From Marivita sp046591575 (lineage in GTDB: Bacteria > Pseudomonadota > Alphaproteobacteria > Rhodobacterales > Rhodobacteraceae): DNA of 64,000 nucleotides. The stretch is taken from assembly GCF_046591575.1 (NCBI RefSeq), contig NZ_JBIQWA010000001.1:558001-622000 (forward strand). The letters are read 5' to 3'. The position numbers and the translations under genes were made by a program. A model generated the notes under the pieces. That model saw nothing but the letters and a program-made list of their open reading frames with translations, had not been told where the DNA came from and made no database searches. Positions 33,814 through 43,412 of this stretch are shown here, piece after piece; positions within the stretch are counted from its first letter, which is position 1; each line of letters begins with the position of its first letter.

Positions 33814-34973
33814 TTGTTGTTATCCGAGTAAGGGTCTGCCGCGTCGCGCAAGCCGTCGCCGACAAACACAAAGGCCATCACCAGCGCGATGAAAAAGATC
33901 ACCGGGATGAAGTACCATTGGTAGTTCAAAAGCACATCAGCGCTGGTCACATTCTGAAGCATCACACCAAGACTGTTCACCGGGTCTTTGAGGCCAAGAC
34001 CGATAAAGCTCAGCGCGGTTTCGGACAGCACCATGTAGGGGAATGAAATCACCAGATCGACGATGATGTAGCTGGTAAAACTGGGCAGCAGATGCCGCCG
34101 GATCGTGTGGCCCGAAGACGCGCCGCACAGTTGCGCGGCAAGCACATATTCCTGATTGCGTTCTGTCAACAGATGCGTGCGAACCCGTCTTGCCAAGGTG
34201 GGCCAGCCAATTAAACCCAGTATCAGGGATATATAGAAGAACCGTTGCTCCGCCGTCATCTCGGGCGGCATAAAGGCCGCGACCGCCATGAAAAGTGGGA
34301 TGGCAGGCACGGTTCGCACGGCATCGGTGATCATTTGTAAGAAACTGTCGATCCATCCGCCGTAATACCCGGATATCCCCCCGATCACGAGCGCCAGCAC
34401 AAAGGCGATGAACACGCCAATCGTCCCGACCTTCAGGGATGTCCAGATCGCGTGGAAGGTACGCGAGAAGATATCTTTGCCACTGGCATCTGTGCCGAAG
34501 ACGTGGACAAAGCCCTCTTTGGTGCCGAACAGATGCGTGTCCATCGGGATAAAGCCAAACAGCTTGTACTCCCATCCTTCGACGAAAAAGTAGACATAAT
34601 TTCGTTCGTCTTCATTGATTGTGGTCACCCACCGGAAATTGGTGGCCAAAGACCGCTCTCGTTCGACGGCATGCACAAACGGGCGCATGGAACAGCCGTT
34701 CACGTCACAGAACATCGGAACCTGCGGTGCGCCATTCAGATAGGCGTCGTTTTTGCCCGCAATCGTTGGGTCGTATGGCGATAGAAAAGGGGCGAAAATT
34801 CCGGATAGCACAAGAACGGCAAGCACACAGGCCGCAACCATCGCAGCACGTTGCTTTTTGAACCGCGCCCAGATGAGCTGTCCTTGCGACGCGGTAAAAT
34901 ACGCTTCTTTTGACTTTTGAATCGAAGTGTCTTCGTTGGGCAAAGACAGGATATCGTCGGGTGTTGTTACCAT
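33810..34973 (-). CDS. ABC transporter permease (OppC/DppC-like)
   Basis: This 387-residue inner-membrane protein has an N-terminal cytoplasmic tail, a first helix near residue 50, a long periplasmic insertion (about residues 70-165) and five further helices. The permease EAA-type loop is visible (AAQLCGASSGHTIRRHLLPS). It is longer than a typical OppC because of the periplasmic insertion. A GAGGTG site precedes the ATG at 34973. It pairs with the OppB-like protein. Confidence 0.9.
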   Translation of the reverse strand: MVTTPDDILSLPNEDTSIQKSKEAYFTASQGQLIWARFKKQRAAMVAACVLAVLVLSGIFAPFLSPYDPTIAGKNDAYLNGAPQVPMFCDVNGCSMRPFVHAVERERSLATNFRWVTTINEDERNYVYFFVEGWEYKLFGFIPMDTHLFGTKEGFVHVFGTDASGKDIFSRTFHAIWTSLKVGTIGVFIAFVLALVIGGISGYYGGWIDSFLQMITDAVRTVPAIPLFMAVAAFMPPEMTAEQRFFYISLILGLIGWPTLARRVRTHLLTERNQEYVLAAQLCGASSGHTIRRHLLPSFTSYIIVDLVISFPYMVLSETALSFIGLGLKDPVNSLGVMLQNVTSADVLLNYQWYFIPVIFFIALVMAFVFVGDGLRDAADPYSDNNK

Positions 34974-34977
34974 ATCA

Positions 34978-35982
34978 TCACCTCACAATGCTTTTGCGGA
35001 CACGCGGATCAAGCACCGCAAGCAACACGTCCGTCAGGAAATTCAGCGTCACAATCGACGCGGTCAAAAGGAAGATGATCGCACCGGCCAACTGCTGGTC
35101 ATTGGACCGCGCCAGCGCTTCGATCAAAAGAGCGCCCGCTTCGGTCAGCGTCAGGATCAACGCGACAATGGGCAATTCGTTAAAGATCCGGTTCAGGTCA
35201 AAGCCAAGGCTGTTCACAATCGGGCCCAGCGCGTGCCGGGCTGGATAGTTCCAGAGCAACTTGCGCCCGTGCACACCACGCGCGGCGGCGGCGGTCACGT
35301 AGAGCTTGCCGATCTCGTCCGACATCAACGCGCGCACGGTTTGAAGCGCAAAGGCGGTTGCCGACCAGCCAAGAATAAAGATGGGCAGCCAGGCGTTGCT
35401 CAGCAAATCTTTCACCCGGCCCCAACTCCAGTCTGCGTCCCGGTATTCGGCCGAAAACAGGCCTGTCAGGGTGTCCCCGAAATAGACGGTCGAAAACAGC
35501 ATGATCATCAACGCCAAAAGAAAGTTGGGCATTGCCAGACCAAGATAGCTGAACAGTCGCAGCGAATTGTTCAGCACCGCATTGTCAGACGCGGCGGCGA
35601 TGATGCCCACCGGCAATGCGATGGCATAGGCCAAAACGAGAGACGCCAGGCACAGACCCAGCGAGATCCAGAACTTGTCACCCAGAAGCTGGGCGATGTT
35701 CACACGCAGGATACAGCTGTCGCCGAATTCACCCTGAAAGGCCCCGACGATCCACTTGCCCCAACGTTCCAGAAACGGGCGATCAAGCCCAAGCCGGATG
35801 CGTTCGTTTTCGATATCGGCAACCGAAATACCGGAACCTTGTGTATTTTTGAACGCCAGATAGCGTTCGGCACAATCCCCTGGCACCAACTCCATGAGCG
35901 AGAACACAACCAAAGACACGATGACCAAGGTAATCATCGCGAGAATTGCGCGCGTCATCACGAAACGTGCGAAGTTTAACAT
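34978..35982 (-). CDS. ABC transporter permease (OppB/DppB-like)
   Basis: This 334-residue inner-membrane protein starts FARFVMTRAILAMITLVIVSLVVFSLMELVPG, the usual OppB N-terminus, and has the coupling-loop segment YVTAAAARGVHGRKLLWNYPARHA. About six helices are visible. It lies between the receptor gene and the OppC-like gene on the same strand. Confidence 0.9.
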   Translation of the reverse strand: MLNFARFVMTRAILAMITLVIVSLVVFSLMELVPGDCAERYLAFKNTQGSGISVADIENERIRLGLDRPFLERWGKWIVGAFQGEFGDSCILRVNIAQLLGDKFWISLGLCLASLVLAYAIALPVGIIAAASDNAVLNNSLRLFSYLGLAMPNFLLALMIMLFSTVYFGDTLTGLFSAEYRDADWSWGRVKDLLSNAWLPIFILGWSATAFALQTVRALMSDEIGKLYVTAAAARGVHGRKLLWNYPARHALGPIVNSLGFDLNRIFNELPIVALILTLTEAGALLIEALARSNDQQLAGAIIFLLTASIVTLNFLTDVLLAVLDPRVRKSIVR

Positions 35983-36059
35983 GTAGTTTGTCCCTGCATG
36001 GCGTCTGGCCTCTCGTTCGTGTCGAGATGTGATTCAGACTGCGGTCGTTGCCTTGAATG

Positions 36060-36087
36060 GGCACGGGCGGCCAAAGCCGCCCATGCC
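36060..36087 (-). terminator. Intercistronic hairpin between the ABC receptor and permease genes
   Basis: A 7-bp perfect stem (GGGCGGC at 36065-36071, GCCGCCC at 36076-36082) with a four-base loop is extended by four more pairs after one mismatch. It follows the receptor stop codon and has no T run. It probably stabilises the receptor part of the message or limits read-through. Confidence 0.55.
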
Positions 36088-36101
36088 ATGATCATGTGGA
36101 T

Positions 36102-38141
36102 CTATTCGTCCAGCCACCACTGCGACGCCCGGTATGGATATGTCCGGTAGTACTCGTAAGAATGCGTCTTGAAGTCAGTAAAGTTTTTCAGATCATTATT
36201 CTGATAGATCGGCGCAGGCGCGTTGACGGTGCCGATGAACATCATGTTTTCGACCTTGGCCTTCACCAGATCATTCGCAAGCTGCTCAAACTCCGGCGTG
36301 CCCTGTGCTGCGGACTGAAGCGCGTTGATGTTATCCATCATGTCTTTCGCCCATTGCGGCGGCTCGACTCCTGCGGACCCATCGGAATCCACCCATTCGG
36401 CCCAAAGCATCGCGTTGCGGACGCCAAAGTAGTTCTCGTATGGCGGCACCCAGAGCTCGTTGTTGCCCAGAACAATCGCCAGCGGCTGCGACTTGCGCCA
36501 CATTGCGACGTCCAGCTGGTTCGAAGATTGCGCAGACCGGTATTCATCCGGCGTCACCTCTTTGACCACTGACTGAATGCCCACATCGGCCCAGCTTTGC
36601 GCTACAAGCTCAACTGTCTGACCGGCAACGCCCTGGGTCGAGAAGTTGAGGTTCAGCACCAGTTTTTCCCCATTCGGCAATTCGCGGAAACCGTCGCCAT
36701 CCGTGTCCGCCATGCCCAGCGCATCAAGCGCCGCATTGGCCGCATCGGGGTCATACTCGGCTTTATAGTTCAGCCAGCTTTGATCAACGAATTCCGGCAA
36801 AGGCGAAAAGCCGACATATTGCTGGGGCGTTCCCTGACCGAAGAAGCCGATCTCGTTCAGCTCTTCGCGATTTATGGCAACTGACATCGCTTCGCGGAAC
36901 GACAGATCGCTGAATACGGCGCGCTTGGCCTCATCGGGGTGCGTGACGTTGAACGCGAACACCGACTGTGTGATCTCGGGCCGAAGGTGGATTGTGTAAT
37001 TCCCGCTTTCCTGGTTCTCAAGAAGGATCGGAGCAGACGCCAGCTGCAGCGACTGCGATTTATAATCCACCTCACCATTCACAAGCTTCAGGATGCGCAC
37101 TTCGTTGTCGTTGATGAACAGCTCATCCTGGGTCGAGATATACGGCAATTGCTGACCGGTTGGGTCAACCTGAAAGAAATACGGGTTCGCCACCAGTTTC
37201 CGACCTTCGGTCGTGTCGCGAATGTAGATGTGGCTTTCCAAGGTTGGATAGGTTGATTTCGGCAGACCATCGGCAATGTCCGCACGCGACAACATCGGTG
37301 TTGGCGTATCCGTCCAGTCCGAATTGCCGTAATAGGCAAGGATCGCGTCATAGCCGTTCTCAAACCCAAGGCTTTGGGCATAGCTGTCCGCATCGGGGTT
37401 AATGTCGGGATGGAACTGGCCAAGAAAGTGCTTGGGCATGAACGGTTGCGAATAATGGGTCGCAAAATGCGCAATCAGACCGGGCTTTGGCGCTGGCAGG
37501 TTGAAGATCAGCGTCGTGTCATCCGGCGTTTCAAGCGTCATCGGCTCACCAGCAACAGTGATATAGTCCTTTGGCGTCTCGAAAATGTTGGTGTCTAGCA
37601 TCAGATTGTCATGCCAGAACGCAACATCCGCAGATGTGAACGGCGCACCGTCAGACCACTTATGACCTTCGCGCAGCTTCATCGTCAGCTGGGTGTAATC
37701 ATCGTTCCATTCCCATGACTTTGCGACATTGGGCACGATTGTCTGCAGGTCATCGGAGTACCGCACAAGGCTTACGTGCCGCACCGACAAAAAGTCGGAG
37801 GTTCCCGCTTCGGTGGCGTTCGACAGCACGTTCAATTCACCGCCATAGGTTCCAATGCTGTCATACGGGATGACAACCAAAGGCTCCGACGGCAAACGCT
37901 CGGCCAATGGGGGCAGGTCCGGGTTGCCCTTGATCATCGCGTTCAGCGCTACGATCTCGGGATTGGCTGAAAACTCCATCGTGCATCCGGCAGCTTCCTG
38001 AAAGGCGGCCGCTTCATATTGCTGCGGGAATTCTCCGGCTGCGATACCTTGCATGTCGGCCACTGTCACAGCCGGGCAATTGGCATAGGCCGCAGCCGGC
38101 AGCGCAATGAAGGCCACGCCTGAAAGTAAAATCCGTTTCAT
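36102..38141 (-). CDS. ABC transporter substrate-binding protein, family 5 (peptide type)
   Basis: This 679-residue periplasmic receptor begins with a signal peptide (MKRILLSGVAFIALPAAAYA) and has the SBP_bac_5 architecture. It is longer than typical DppA (about 535) and belongs to the large class seen with plant- or lipid-derived ligands. The ATG at 38141 follows GGAGATAAA. Divergent or downstream neighbours are phosphonate genes, so a phosphonate-containing ligand larger than free aminoethylphosphonate is a fair guess. The ligand is not shown by sequence. Confidence 0.88.
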   Translation of the reverse strand: MKRILLSGVAFIALPAAAYANCPAVTVADMQGIAAGEFPQQYEAAAFQEAAGCTMEFSANPEIVALNAMIKGNPDLPPLAERLPSEPLVVIPYDSIGTYGGELNVLSNATEAGTSDFLSVRHVSLVRYSDDLQTIVPNVAKSWEWNDDYTQLTMKLREGHKWSDGAPFTSADVAFWHDNLMLDTNIFETPKDYITVAGEPMTLETPDDTTLIFNLPAPKPGLIAHFATHYSQPFMPKHFLGQFHPDINPDADSYAQSLGFENGYDAILAYYGNSDWTDTPTPMLSRADIADGLPKSTYPTLESHIYIRDTTEGRKLVANPYFFQVDPTGQQLPYISTQDELFINDNEVRILKLVNGEVDYKSQSLQLASAPILLENQESGNYTIHLRPEITQSVFAFNVTHPDEAKRAVFSDLSFREAMSVAINREELNEIGFFGQGTPQQYVGFSPLPEFVDQSWLNYKAEYDPDAANAALDALGMADTDGDGFRELPNGEKLVLNLNFSTQGVAGQTVELVAQSWADVGIQSVVKEVTPDEYRSAQSSNQLDVAMWRKSQPLAIVLGNNELWVPPYENYFGVRNAMLWAEWVDSDGSAGVEPPQWAKDMMDNINALQSAAQGTPEFEQLANDLVKAKVENMMFIGTVNAPAPIYQNNDLKNFTDFKTHSYEYYRTYPYRASQWWLDE

Positions 38142-38170
38142 TTTATCTCCTGTTGGTTCCAAGTGGTGTC

Positions 38171-38189
38171 GGGGGTTTTCCCCCTTTTT
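38171..38189. terminator. Hairpin with T tract upstream of the ABC receptor gene
   Basis: GGGGG-TTTT-CCCCC followed by TTTTT at 38171-38189 is terminator-like on the plus strand. Both flanking genes read on the minus strand, where it would be a stem-loop in the 5' leader of the receptor message, about 30 bases before its ATG. The 234-base gap (38142-38375) otherwise shows no gene. Confidence 0.4.
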
Positions 38190-38375
38190 GTTGTCCTGAC
38201 CCGGTTACAGGTCAGTCAAAGACGTGGTTGCAGATCGCACGTATGTTTTGGCAGTTCGCATCGCACGAAAACTGCATCAGCTCAGCATCTCCTTTTCTTC
38301 CTGGTTCGGCATCGCATCCGCTGAACGGTTTATGTCTGACAACGGTGACACCCACGTGACACGGCCTACAGTCAT

Positions 38376-39875
38376 CTATGAGGCCACCTTCACGCCGTCT
38401 TCCGTAATCAGGGTTCGCGAAAACGTGCCGTCTGTGTTAATCATTCGATGGCAAAGCAATTCTTGCATCAAATCAAGCATTGTCTGCATGTGATCCGGCT
38501 TTTTTGCCAAATTATGGTCTTCTTTGCCTTCGGAAACATCCATCAGGATCGGATCAAGCCCTTCGGCAAACTGGACCAGACGCATCGTGTCTTTGCGCAG
38601 CACAGCAAGATTCGCACCATCCAGCGACACACCAAGCCTCTGTTGCCACAGGGTCGGAGCAACCGGATCGGCAAAGTCCAGCTCTGAAATGGTGACGCGT
38701 CGCCAGTCTGGTGGGGGCGCACCGTTCAGGAAAGGCCGAAGGCTGCGCCCGTCCATCGAGTGTGGAATCTTTGCGCCCAGACAGTCCAGAATTGTCGGGG
38801 TGACATCAATGGATTCCGTTGCAGCGGTGACCGTTACACCTTTCTCGGACGCCTTTGGGTCGCGTATGATCAACGGGACGTGAAATGCCGCATCGTGAAA
38901 TGTGCGTTTGCCCCAAATCCCATAATCGCCAAGCAGTTCACCATGATCAGAGGTCACCACGATCAGCGTGTCATCATATTGCCCACTGCGCTTGAGCCAG
39001 CTCACAATGCGGCCGATGTGATGATCGACCTCGGTCGCCAACCCGAAATACAAAGCGCGGATCATCTTTGTGGTGTCGTCACTCTCCTTTAGATCAGGAA
39101 ATCCTTCAACGACACGAGACACCGGCGAAACCGCACGCGCCGGACCAAGGAAATCATGCCAGTCCGGATCGTTAGCCGCTTTTGGTGCGGGCATGGCATC
39201 TGATGCGTAAAGTGAATTGTAAGGCGCGGGTGCCACAAAAGGCGGATGCGGTCGAATATAGGTCAGATGCGCAAACCATCCCTGTGGCTGATCGGCCAGT
39301 ACGTCCAGGGTGCGATTTGTCAGAAACGCCGTATCGCTGTGTTCGGCGGCATAGAACGCCGGTGTATCCGGTGTATCGCCGACAGGCTGGTACAAATCGG
39401 GAAACGGAGCGGGTGCGTATCCCTGTGCTTTCAGATAGGTCTCCCACTCGGAATAGTCGCTTTCAAACCGCATCCGTACGGCTTCGCGGAAACCTGCCGC
39501 CAGCTCTTCATACGAAAACAGACGCGGATCATCCGGGGCCAGAAAACGCGGGTCATGTGCGGTGTCGGTATATCCGAACAACAGCGGATCATACCCGTGG
39601 TCGCGTGCTGCCGTGGCTAGGTTCGGCGTATCGCGCTTGAGCGGCGTTCCATTCCGTATGGCCCGATGGTTCGACGCGTATTGCCCGGTCAGCATTGACA
39701 CGCGCGACGGGCCACATGGGGCGGTGACCGAATAATGATTGTGAAACGACACCGCATCAGCGGCCAATGCGCGAATGTTTGGCAGCTCAAGATACTGCGC
39801 CAGAGGGCCGAACACACAATCGGCGCGCAACTGGTCAATGACAATAAAAAGCGTATTCAGCTTTGTTTCAGTCAC
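38376..39875 (-). CDS. Phosphonate monoester hydrolase/sulfatase-family enzyme
   Basis: This 499-residue alkaline-phosphatase-superfamily hydrolase has the formylglycine-type motif C54-G-P-S-R (APCGPSRVSMLTG), metal residues in VIDQLRAD and TSDHGE, and RPHPPFVAPAPY. The last of these is characteristic of the phosphonate monoester hydrolase (PMH) branch. PMH splits esters of phosphonates and phosphate diesters. No signal peptide is seen, so it acts in the cytoplasm on imported substrate. The cysteine needs conversion to formylglycine, and no converting enzyme is in the window. The GTG at 39875 was preferred for its GGGATG site; an ATG at 39902 is the alternative. Confidence 0.8.
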   Translation of the reverse strand: MTETKLNTLFIVIDQLRADCVFGPLAQYLELPNIRALAADAVSFHNHYSVTAPCGPSRVSMLTGQYASNHRAIRNGTPLKRDTPNLATAARDHGYDPLLFGYTDTAHDPRFLAPDDPRLFSYEELAAGFREAVRMRFESDYSEWETYLKAQGYAPAPFPDLYQPVGDTPDTPAFYAAEHSDTAFLTNRTLDVLADQPQGWFAHLTYIRPHPPFVAPAPYNSLYASDAMPAPKAANDPDWHDFLGPARAVSPVSRVVEGFPDLKESDDTTKMIRALYFGLATEVDHHIGRIVSWLKRSGQYDDTLIVVTSDHGELLGDYGIWGKRTFHDAAFHVPLIIRDPKASEKGVTVTAATESIDVTPTILDCLGAKIPHSMDGRSLRPFLNGAPPPDWRRVTISELDFADPVAPTLWQQRLGVSLDGANLAVLRKDTMRLVQFAEGLDPILMDVSEGKEDHNLAKKPDHMQTMLDLMQELLCHRMINTDGTFSRTLITEDGVKVAS

Positions 39876-39958
39876 GATACATCCCAAATATTGGCCGATC
39901 ATGACAAGTCAGCAACATATGTAAAGATGCATCATTACTATACTTCCATAGCCAAAGC

Positions 39959-40837
39959 CTATGGATGATCCGATCGCGCCGATACTTGCACCGCTTTCAA
40001 AAAGCCTCGGATCAGGGGCACATCGCGCCGCACCGACAGGGTGATGAGCGATTCAGACATGCCAATGTCGACATCTGTGAACGGGATAGCCCGCAATCGC
40101 CGGTCATGGCCGAACTCCGCCTCGCTGATGAATCCGATGCCCGCACCGGACGCCACCACTTCGCGCATCGCTTCGCGCCCTTCAACTTCAATCGATGGCG
40201 ACAGGGCCAGTTTCAGGCGCGCGGCCTCTTCGACAACCTTTGACCGGGTGCGAGACCCCTCTTCGCGGTAAATCAACGGATAGGTGCCAAGATCACCAAA
40301 ACGCAATGTCGTGACAGAGCGTGGAAAGAAATCATTTGCCACTAAGGCAAGGATCGGCGTGCGGCCCAAATCCACACGATCAAGGTCAGGGGCGGAAATC
40401 GCACTGCCAACAACGCCAATCTCGGCCTCATAGTTTCGCAAACGCCGCAACAGATCTTCGGTATTGCCGGTCTGGATTGTGACAAAGACGTCAGGATTGG
40501 CCTCACGAAAACGTCGGACCGCATCTGTAACGTGCATCGCTGAATCCGCCATGATCCGCAACGTCCCACTTAACACGGCGCGGTTTTCGTTGAACAAGGC
40601 ACCAATCCGCTCTTCCACCTCGAACATCTCGCTGGTCAGGCGAAACAAGGCTTCACCGGCTGCGGTCATGCGCACTTGGCGGGCCTCCCGATAGAACAGC
40701 AGAACATCATGGGCTTGTTCCAACTGGCGGACCTGATCGGAAACCGAAGGTTGCGAGATATTGAGCGCCCGTGCTGCCCGCGAAAAACCGCCATGCAATG
40801 CAACATGGTGAAAGGCACGAAGCTGAGTGTAGCGCAT
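39959..40837 (-). CDS. LysR-family regulator of the phosphonate genes
   Basis: This 292-residue LysR protein has its helix-turn-helix at residues 1-60 (FHHVALHGGFSRAARALNISQPSVSDQVRQLEQ) and an effector domain from about residue 90. It is divergent from phnW with a 123-bp gap. LysR regulators in this position are known from other phnWAY clusters, where they respond to the aminophosphonate. The phosphonate monoester hydrolase gene follows it on the same strand with an 83-bp gap. Confidence 0.87.
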   Translation of the reverse strand: MRYTQLRAFHHVALHGGFSRAARALNISQPSVSDQVRQLEQAHDVLLFYREARQVRMTAAGEALFRLTSEMFEVEERIGALFNENRAVLSGTLRIMADSAMHVTDAVRRFREANPDVFVTIQTGNTEDLLRRLRNYEAEIGVVGSAISAPDLDRVDLGRTPILALVANDFFPRSVTTLRFGDLGTYPLIYREEGSRTRSKVVEEAARLKLALSPSIEVEGREAMREVVASGAGIGFISEAEFGHDRRLRAIPFTDVDIGMSESLITLSVRRDVPLIRGFLKAVQVSARSDHP

Positions 40838-40960
40838 GAACTGTCCTCAAGACGCAATGACGTCATATAAGTTTACCCTATCAATCAATAGAAAACAAAG
40901 ATTTTACATATGCAAAAGCGCGGCTCATATCCGGTGGCCAAACAGCTTTGGAACATTGCC
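40838..40960. promoter_or_regulatory. Divergent control region of the LysR gene and phnW
   Basis: This AT-rich 123-bp gap should hold both promoters. ATAAGTTTACCCTAT at 40867-40881 has the T-N11-A pattern with partial dyad symmetry typical of LysR sites. No further element is clear. Confidence 0.4.
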
Positions 40961-42142
40961 ATGTCTGACACATCTCTGCCGCCCCCTGAACTTGGCGAAC
41001 CCTATCTGCTGACGCCTGGACCGCTGACCACATCTTATGCCGTCAAGCAGGCGATGCTAAAGGACTGGGGAAGCTGGGACAGCGACTTTCGCGACATGAC
41101 TCGTGATATGCGATCAAAATTGCTGGCCTTGATCGGTGATGGCGCATCCGAGTACGATTGCGTGCCGATCCAGGGCTCTGGCAGCTATGCCGTCGAAGCG
41201 ATGTTGGGCAGTTTTGTTCCAAAAGAGGGAAAAGTGCTGGTCCTTGCCAACGGAGCCTACGGACTGCGCGCCGCGCAAACTCTGGACTATCTGGGGCGGG
41301 CGTATCACCTTTTGGACAAAGGGGATTACCTGCCACCGTCGGGCAGCGAAGTTGCGCAGATCCTGTCGAATGATCCCGCCATCAGCCATGTTCTGGCGAT
41401 CCATTGCGAAACCTCCAGTGGAATCCTTAACCCGATTGAAGACATCGCCGCAGCCACACGGGCGGCGGGTCGGACGCTTCTGATTGACAGCATGTCCGCC
41501 TTTGGCGCCCTGCCATTGAACCCCAAAGCGCTGGGTTGTGCGGCGTTTGTGTCATCCGCCAACAAATGCATCGAAGGCGTGCCCGGATTTGGCTTTGTCA
41601 TCGCGCGCATCGACGACATCAAGGCGGCCAAAGGCAATTCGCATTCCCTGTCTCTGGATGTTCACGCGCAATGGGCGACGATGGAGAAAACCGGACAATG
41701 GCGGTTTACGCCCCCGACCCACACAATCGCTGCATTTATGCACGCGCTTGAACTGCACGCGGCAGAAGGCGGCGTTGCGGCGCGTGGGGCGCGATATGCC
41801 AAAAATCGCGATGTCATAGTCCGCGGTCTGCGCGATATCGGGTTCGAGACGTTATTGGATGACCGCTGGCTTAGCCCGATCATCGTGACGTTTTTCTGCC
41901 CTGCCGACCCGAATTTCACGTTCCAGGGGTTTTACGACGCCATGAAAAAACGCGGTTTTATCATCTATCCCGGCAAGCTGACCGTGGTAGACAGCTTCAG
42001 AATTGGCGTGATTGGCCAGATGGATGAACACGTCATGCGCCGGGTTGTTGATGCGGCGCGTGATGCGCTGACTGACGTGAATGTAAGCAGCGCGGCACCC
42101 CCCGCCGCCGCTTTGGAAGAACGCAAGAAACTCGCTGCCTGA
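40961..42142 (+). CDS. phnW: 2-aminoethylphosphonate:pyruvate aminotransferase
   Basis: This 393-residue PLP enzyme of the class V fold has the PhnW start YLLTPGPLTTS, the IPIQGSGSYAVEA-like segment and the PLP lysine K202 in SANKCIEGVPGFGFVIA. It moves the amino group of 2-aminoethylphosphonate to pyruvate, giving phosphonoacetaldehyde and alanine. The ATG at 40961 with TTTGGAAC upstream is preferred over an upstream ATG at 40910 that has no ribosome site. phnA follows ten bases later. Confidence 0.92.
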   Translation: MSDTSLPPPELGEPYLLTPGPLTTSYAVKQAMLKDWGSWDSDFRDMTRDMRSKLLALIGDGASEYDCVPIQGSGSYAVEAMLGSFVPKEGKVLVLANGAYGLRAAQTLDYLGRAYHLLDKGDYLPPSGSEVAQILSNDPAISHVLAIHCETSSGILNPIEDIAAATRAAGRTLLIDSMSAFGALPLNPKALGCAAFVSSANKCIEGVPGFGFVIARIDDIKAAKGNSHSLSLDVHAQWATMEKTGQWRFTPPTHTIAAFMHALELHAAEGGVAARGARYAKNRDVIVRGLRDIGFETLLDDRWLSPIIVTFFCPADPNFTFQGFYDAMKKRGFIIYPGKLTVVDSFRIGVIGQMDEHVMRRVVDAARDALTDVNVSSAAPPAAALEERKKLAA

Positions 42143-42152
42143 AGGACCAGAC

Positions 42153-43412
42153 ATGCCCATCTCGAACCCCGTGGTCGCCAATGACCGCACCTATGCCATC
42201 CCGAAAACCTGCGCGATTGCGATCTGTCTGGACGGCTGCGAACCCGAATATCTTGAGGTTGCTATTGCCGAGGGCCTGATGCCCACGCTCAAACGTATCC
42301 GCGAGACCGGGACAGACCGTCTGGCCCATTCGGTGATCCCGTCGTTTACCAACCCCAACAACATGAGCATCGCCACAGGCCGCCCGCCAAGCGTTCACGG
42401 CATCTGCGGCAATTTCCTTTATGACCCCGAAACGGGCGAGGAAGTCATGATGAACGATGTCCGCTTCCTGCGCGCGCCGACCGTGTTCTCCAAGTTCTAC
42501 GAAGCAGGCGCACGGGTTGCGGTTGTGACGGCCAAGGACAAGCTGCGCGCGCTACTGGGCGCTGGGCTGAAGTTCAATGAGGACCGCGCCATCGCGTTTT
42601 CCTCTGAACGCTCCGGCGACACCACCAAGGCAGAACACGGCATCGACAAAGCAAGCGACTGGCTCGGCATGCCCGTGCCCGAGGTCTACTCCGCCGACCT
42701 GTCGGAATTCGTCTTCGCCGCCGGTGTGAAGCTGCTCAAAGAGTGGAAACCGGACGTCATGTACCTCTCCACCACCGATTACATCCAGCACAAATTCGCC
42801 CCCGACGAACAAGGCGCAAAAGAATTCTACGCCATGTTCGACCGCTACCTTGCGCAGCTCGACGAAATGGGCGCTGCCATCGTCGTCACCGCCGACCACG
42901 GCATGAAGCCCAAGCACGACGCCAACGGCGACCCAGCGGTGATCTACGTACAAGACCTGCTCGACGACTGGCTCGGCAAAGACGCCGCCCGCGTGATTCT
43001 GCCGATCACCGACCCCTATGTCGTCCACCACGGCGCGCTCGGCTCGTTCGCAACCGCCTACTTGCCGGACGGCGCAGACATACAAGACATTCTGACCCGC
43101 CTCGCCCAGCGCGACGAAATCCTGGAGGCTATCGACAAAACTACAGCGGTCAGCAAATACGACCTGCCCGCCGACCGCATCGGCGACATCGTCCTTATTT
43201 CGACCGAAAACATGACCCTTGGCACCTCCGCTCACCGCCACGACCTCGCCGCGCTCAAAGAACCCCTGCGCAGCCATGGCGGGCTGACCGAACAAGAGGT
43301 CCCCTTCATCGTGAACCGCAAGATCGACCTGCCGAACGCGCCGACGCTTCGCAACTTCGACGCGTTCTTCTACGCCACCGCTGCAGCCGCGCTGGAAGAG
43401 GTGCCCGCATGA
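42153..43412 (+). CDS. phnA: Phosphonoacetate hydrolase
   Basis: This 419-residue zinc enzyme of the alkaline phosphatase superfamily has metal and catalytic residues in the expected order: D27 (LDGCEP), T66 (SFTNPNN), D209 and H213 (STTDYIQH), D248-H249 (TADHGM) and H375 (SHGG). It splits the carbon-phosphorus bond of phosphonoacetate to acetate and phosphate. An AAGGA site precedes the ATG, and the stop overlaps the phnY start. Confidence 0.93.
   Translation: MPISNPVVANDRTYAIPKTCAIAICLDGCEPEYLEVAIAEGLMPTLKRIRETGTDRLAHSVIPSFTNPNNMSIATGRPPSVHGICGNFLYDPETGEEVMMNDVRFLRAPTVFSKFYEAGARVAVVTAKDKLRALLGAGLKFNEDRAIAFSSERSGDTTKAEHGIDKASDWLGMPVPEVYSADLSEFVFAAGVKLLKEWKPDVMYLSTTDYIQHKFAPDEQGAKEFYAMFDRYLAQLDEMGAAIVVTADHGMKPKHDANGDPAVIYVQDLLDDWLGKDAARVILPITDPYVVHHGALGSFATAYLPDGADIQDILTRLAQRDEILEAIDKTTAVSKYDLPADRIGDIVLISTENMTLGTSAHRHDLAALKEPLRSHGGLTEQEVPFIVNRKIDLPNAPTLRNFDAFFYATAAAALEEVPA

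Noticed and set aside
42743..43408. In-frame upstream extension of phnY
   Set aside because: The 222 extra codons are the other-frame shadow of phnA (Arg/His-rich). The conserved PhnY start is at 43409 with an ATGA overlap.
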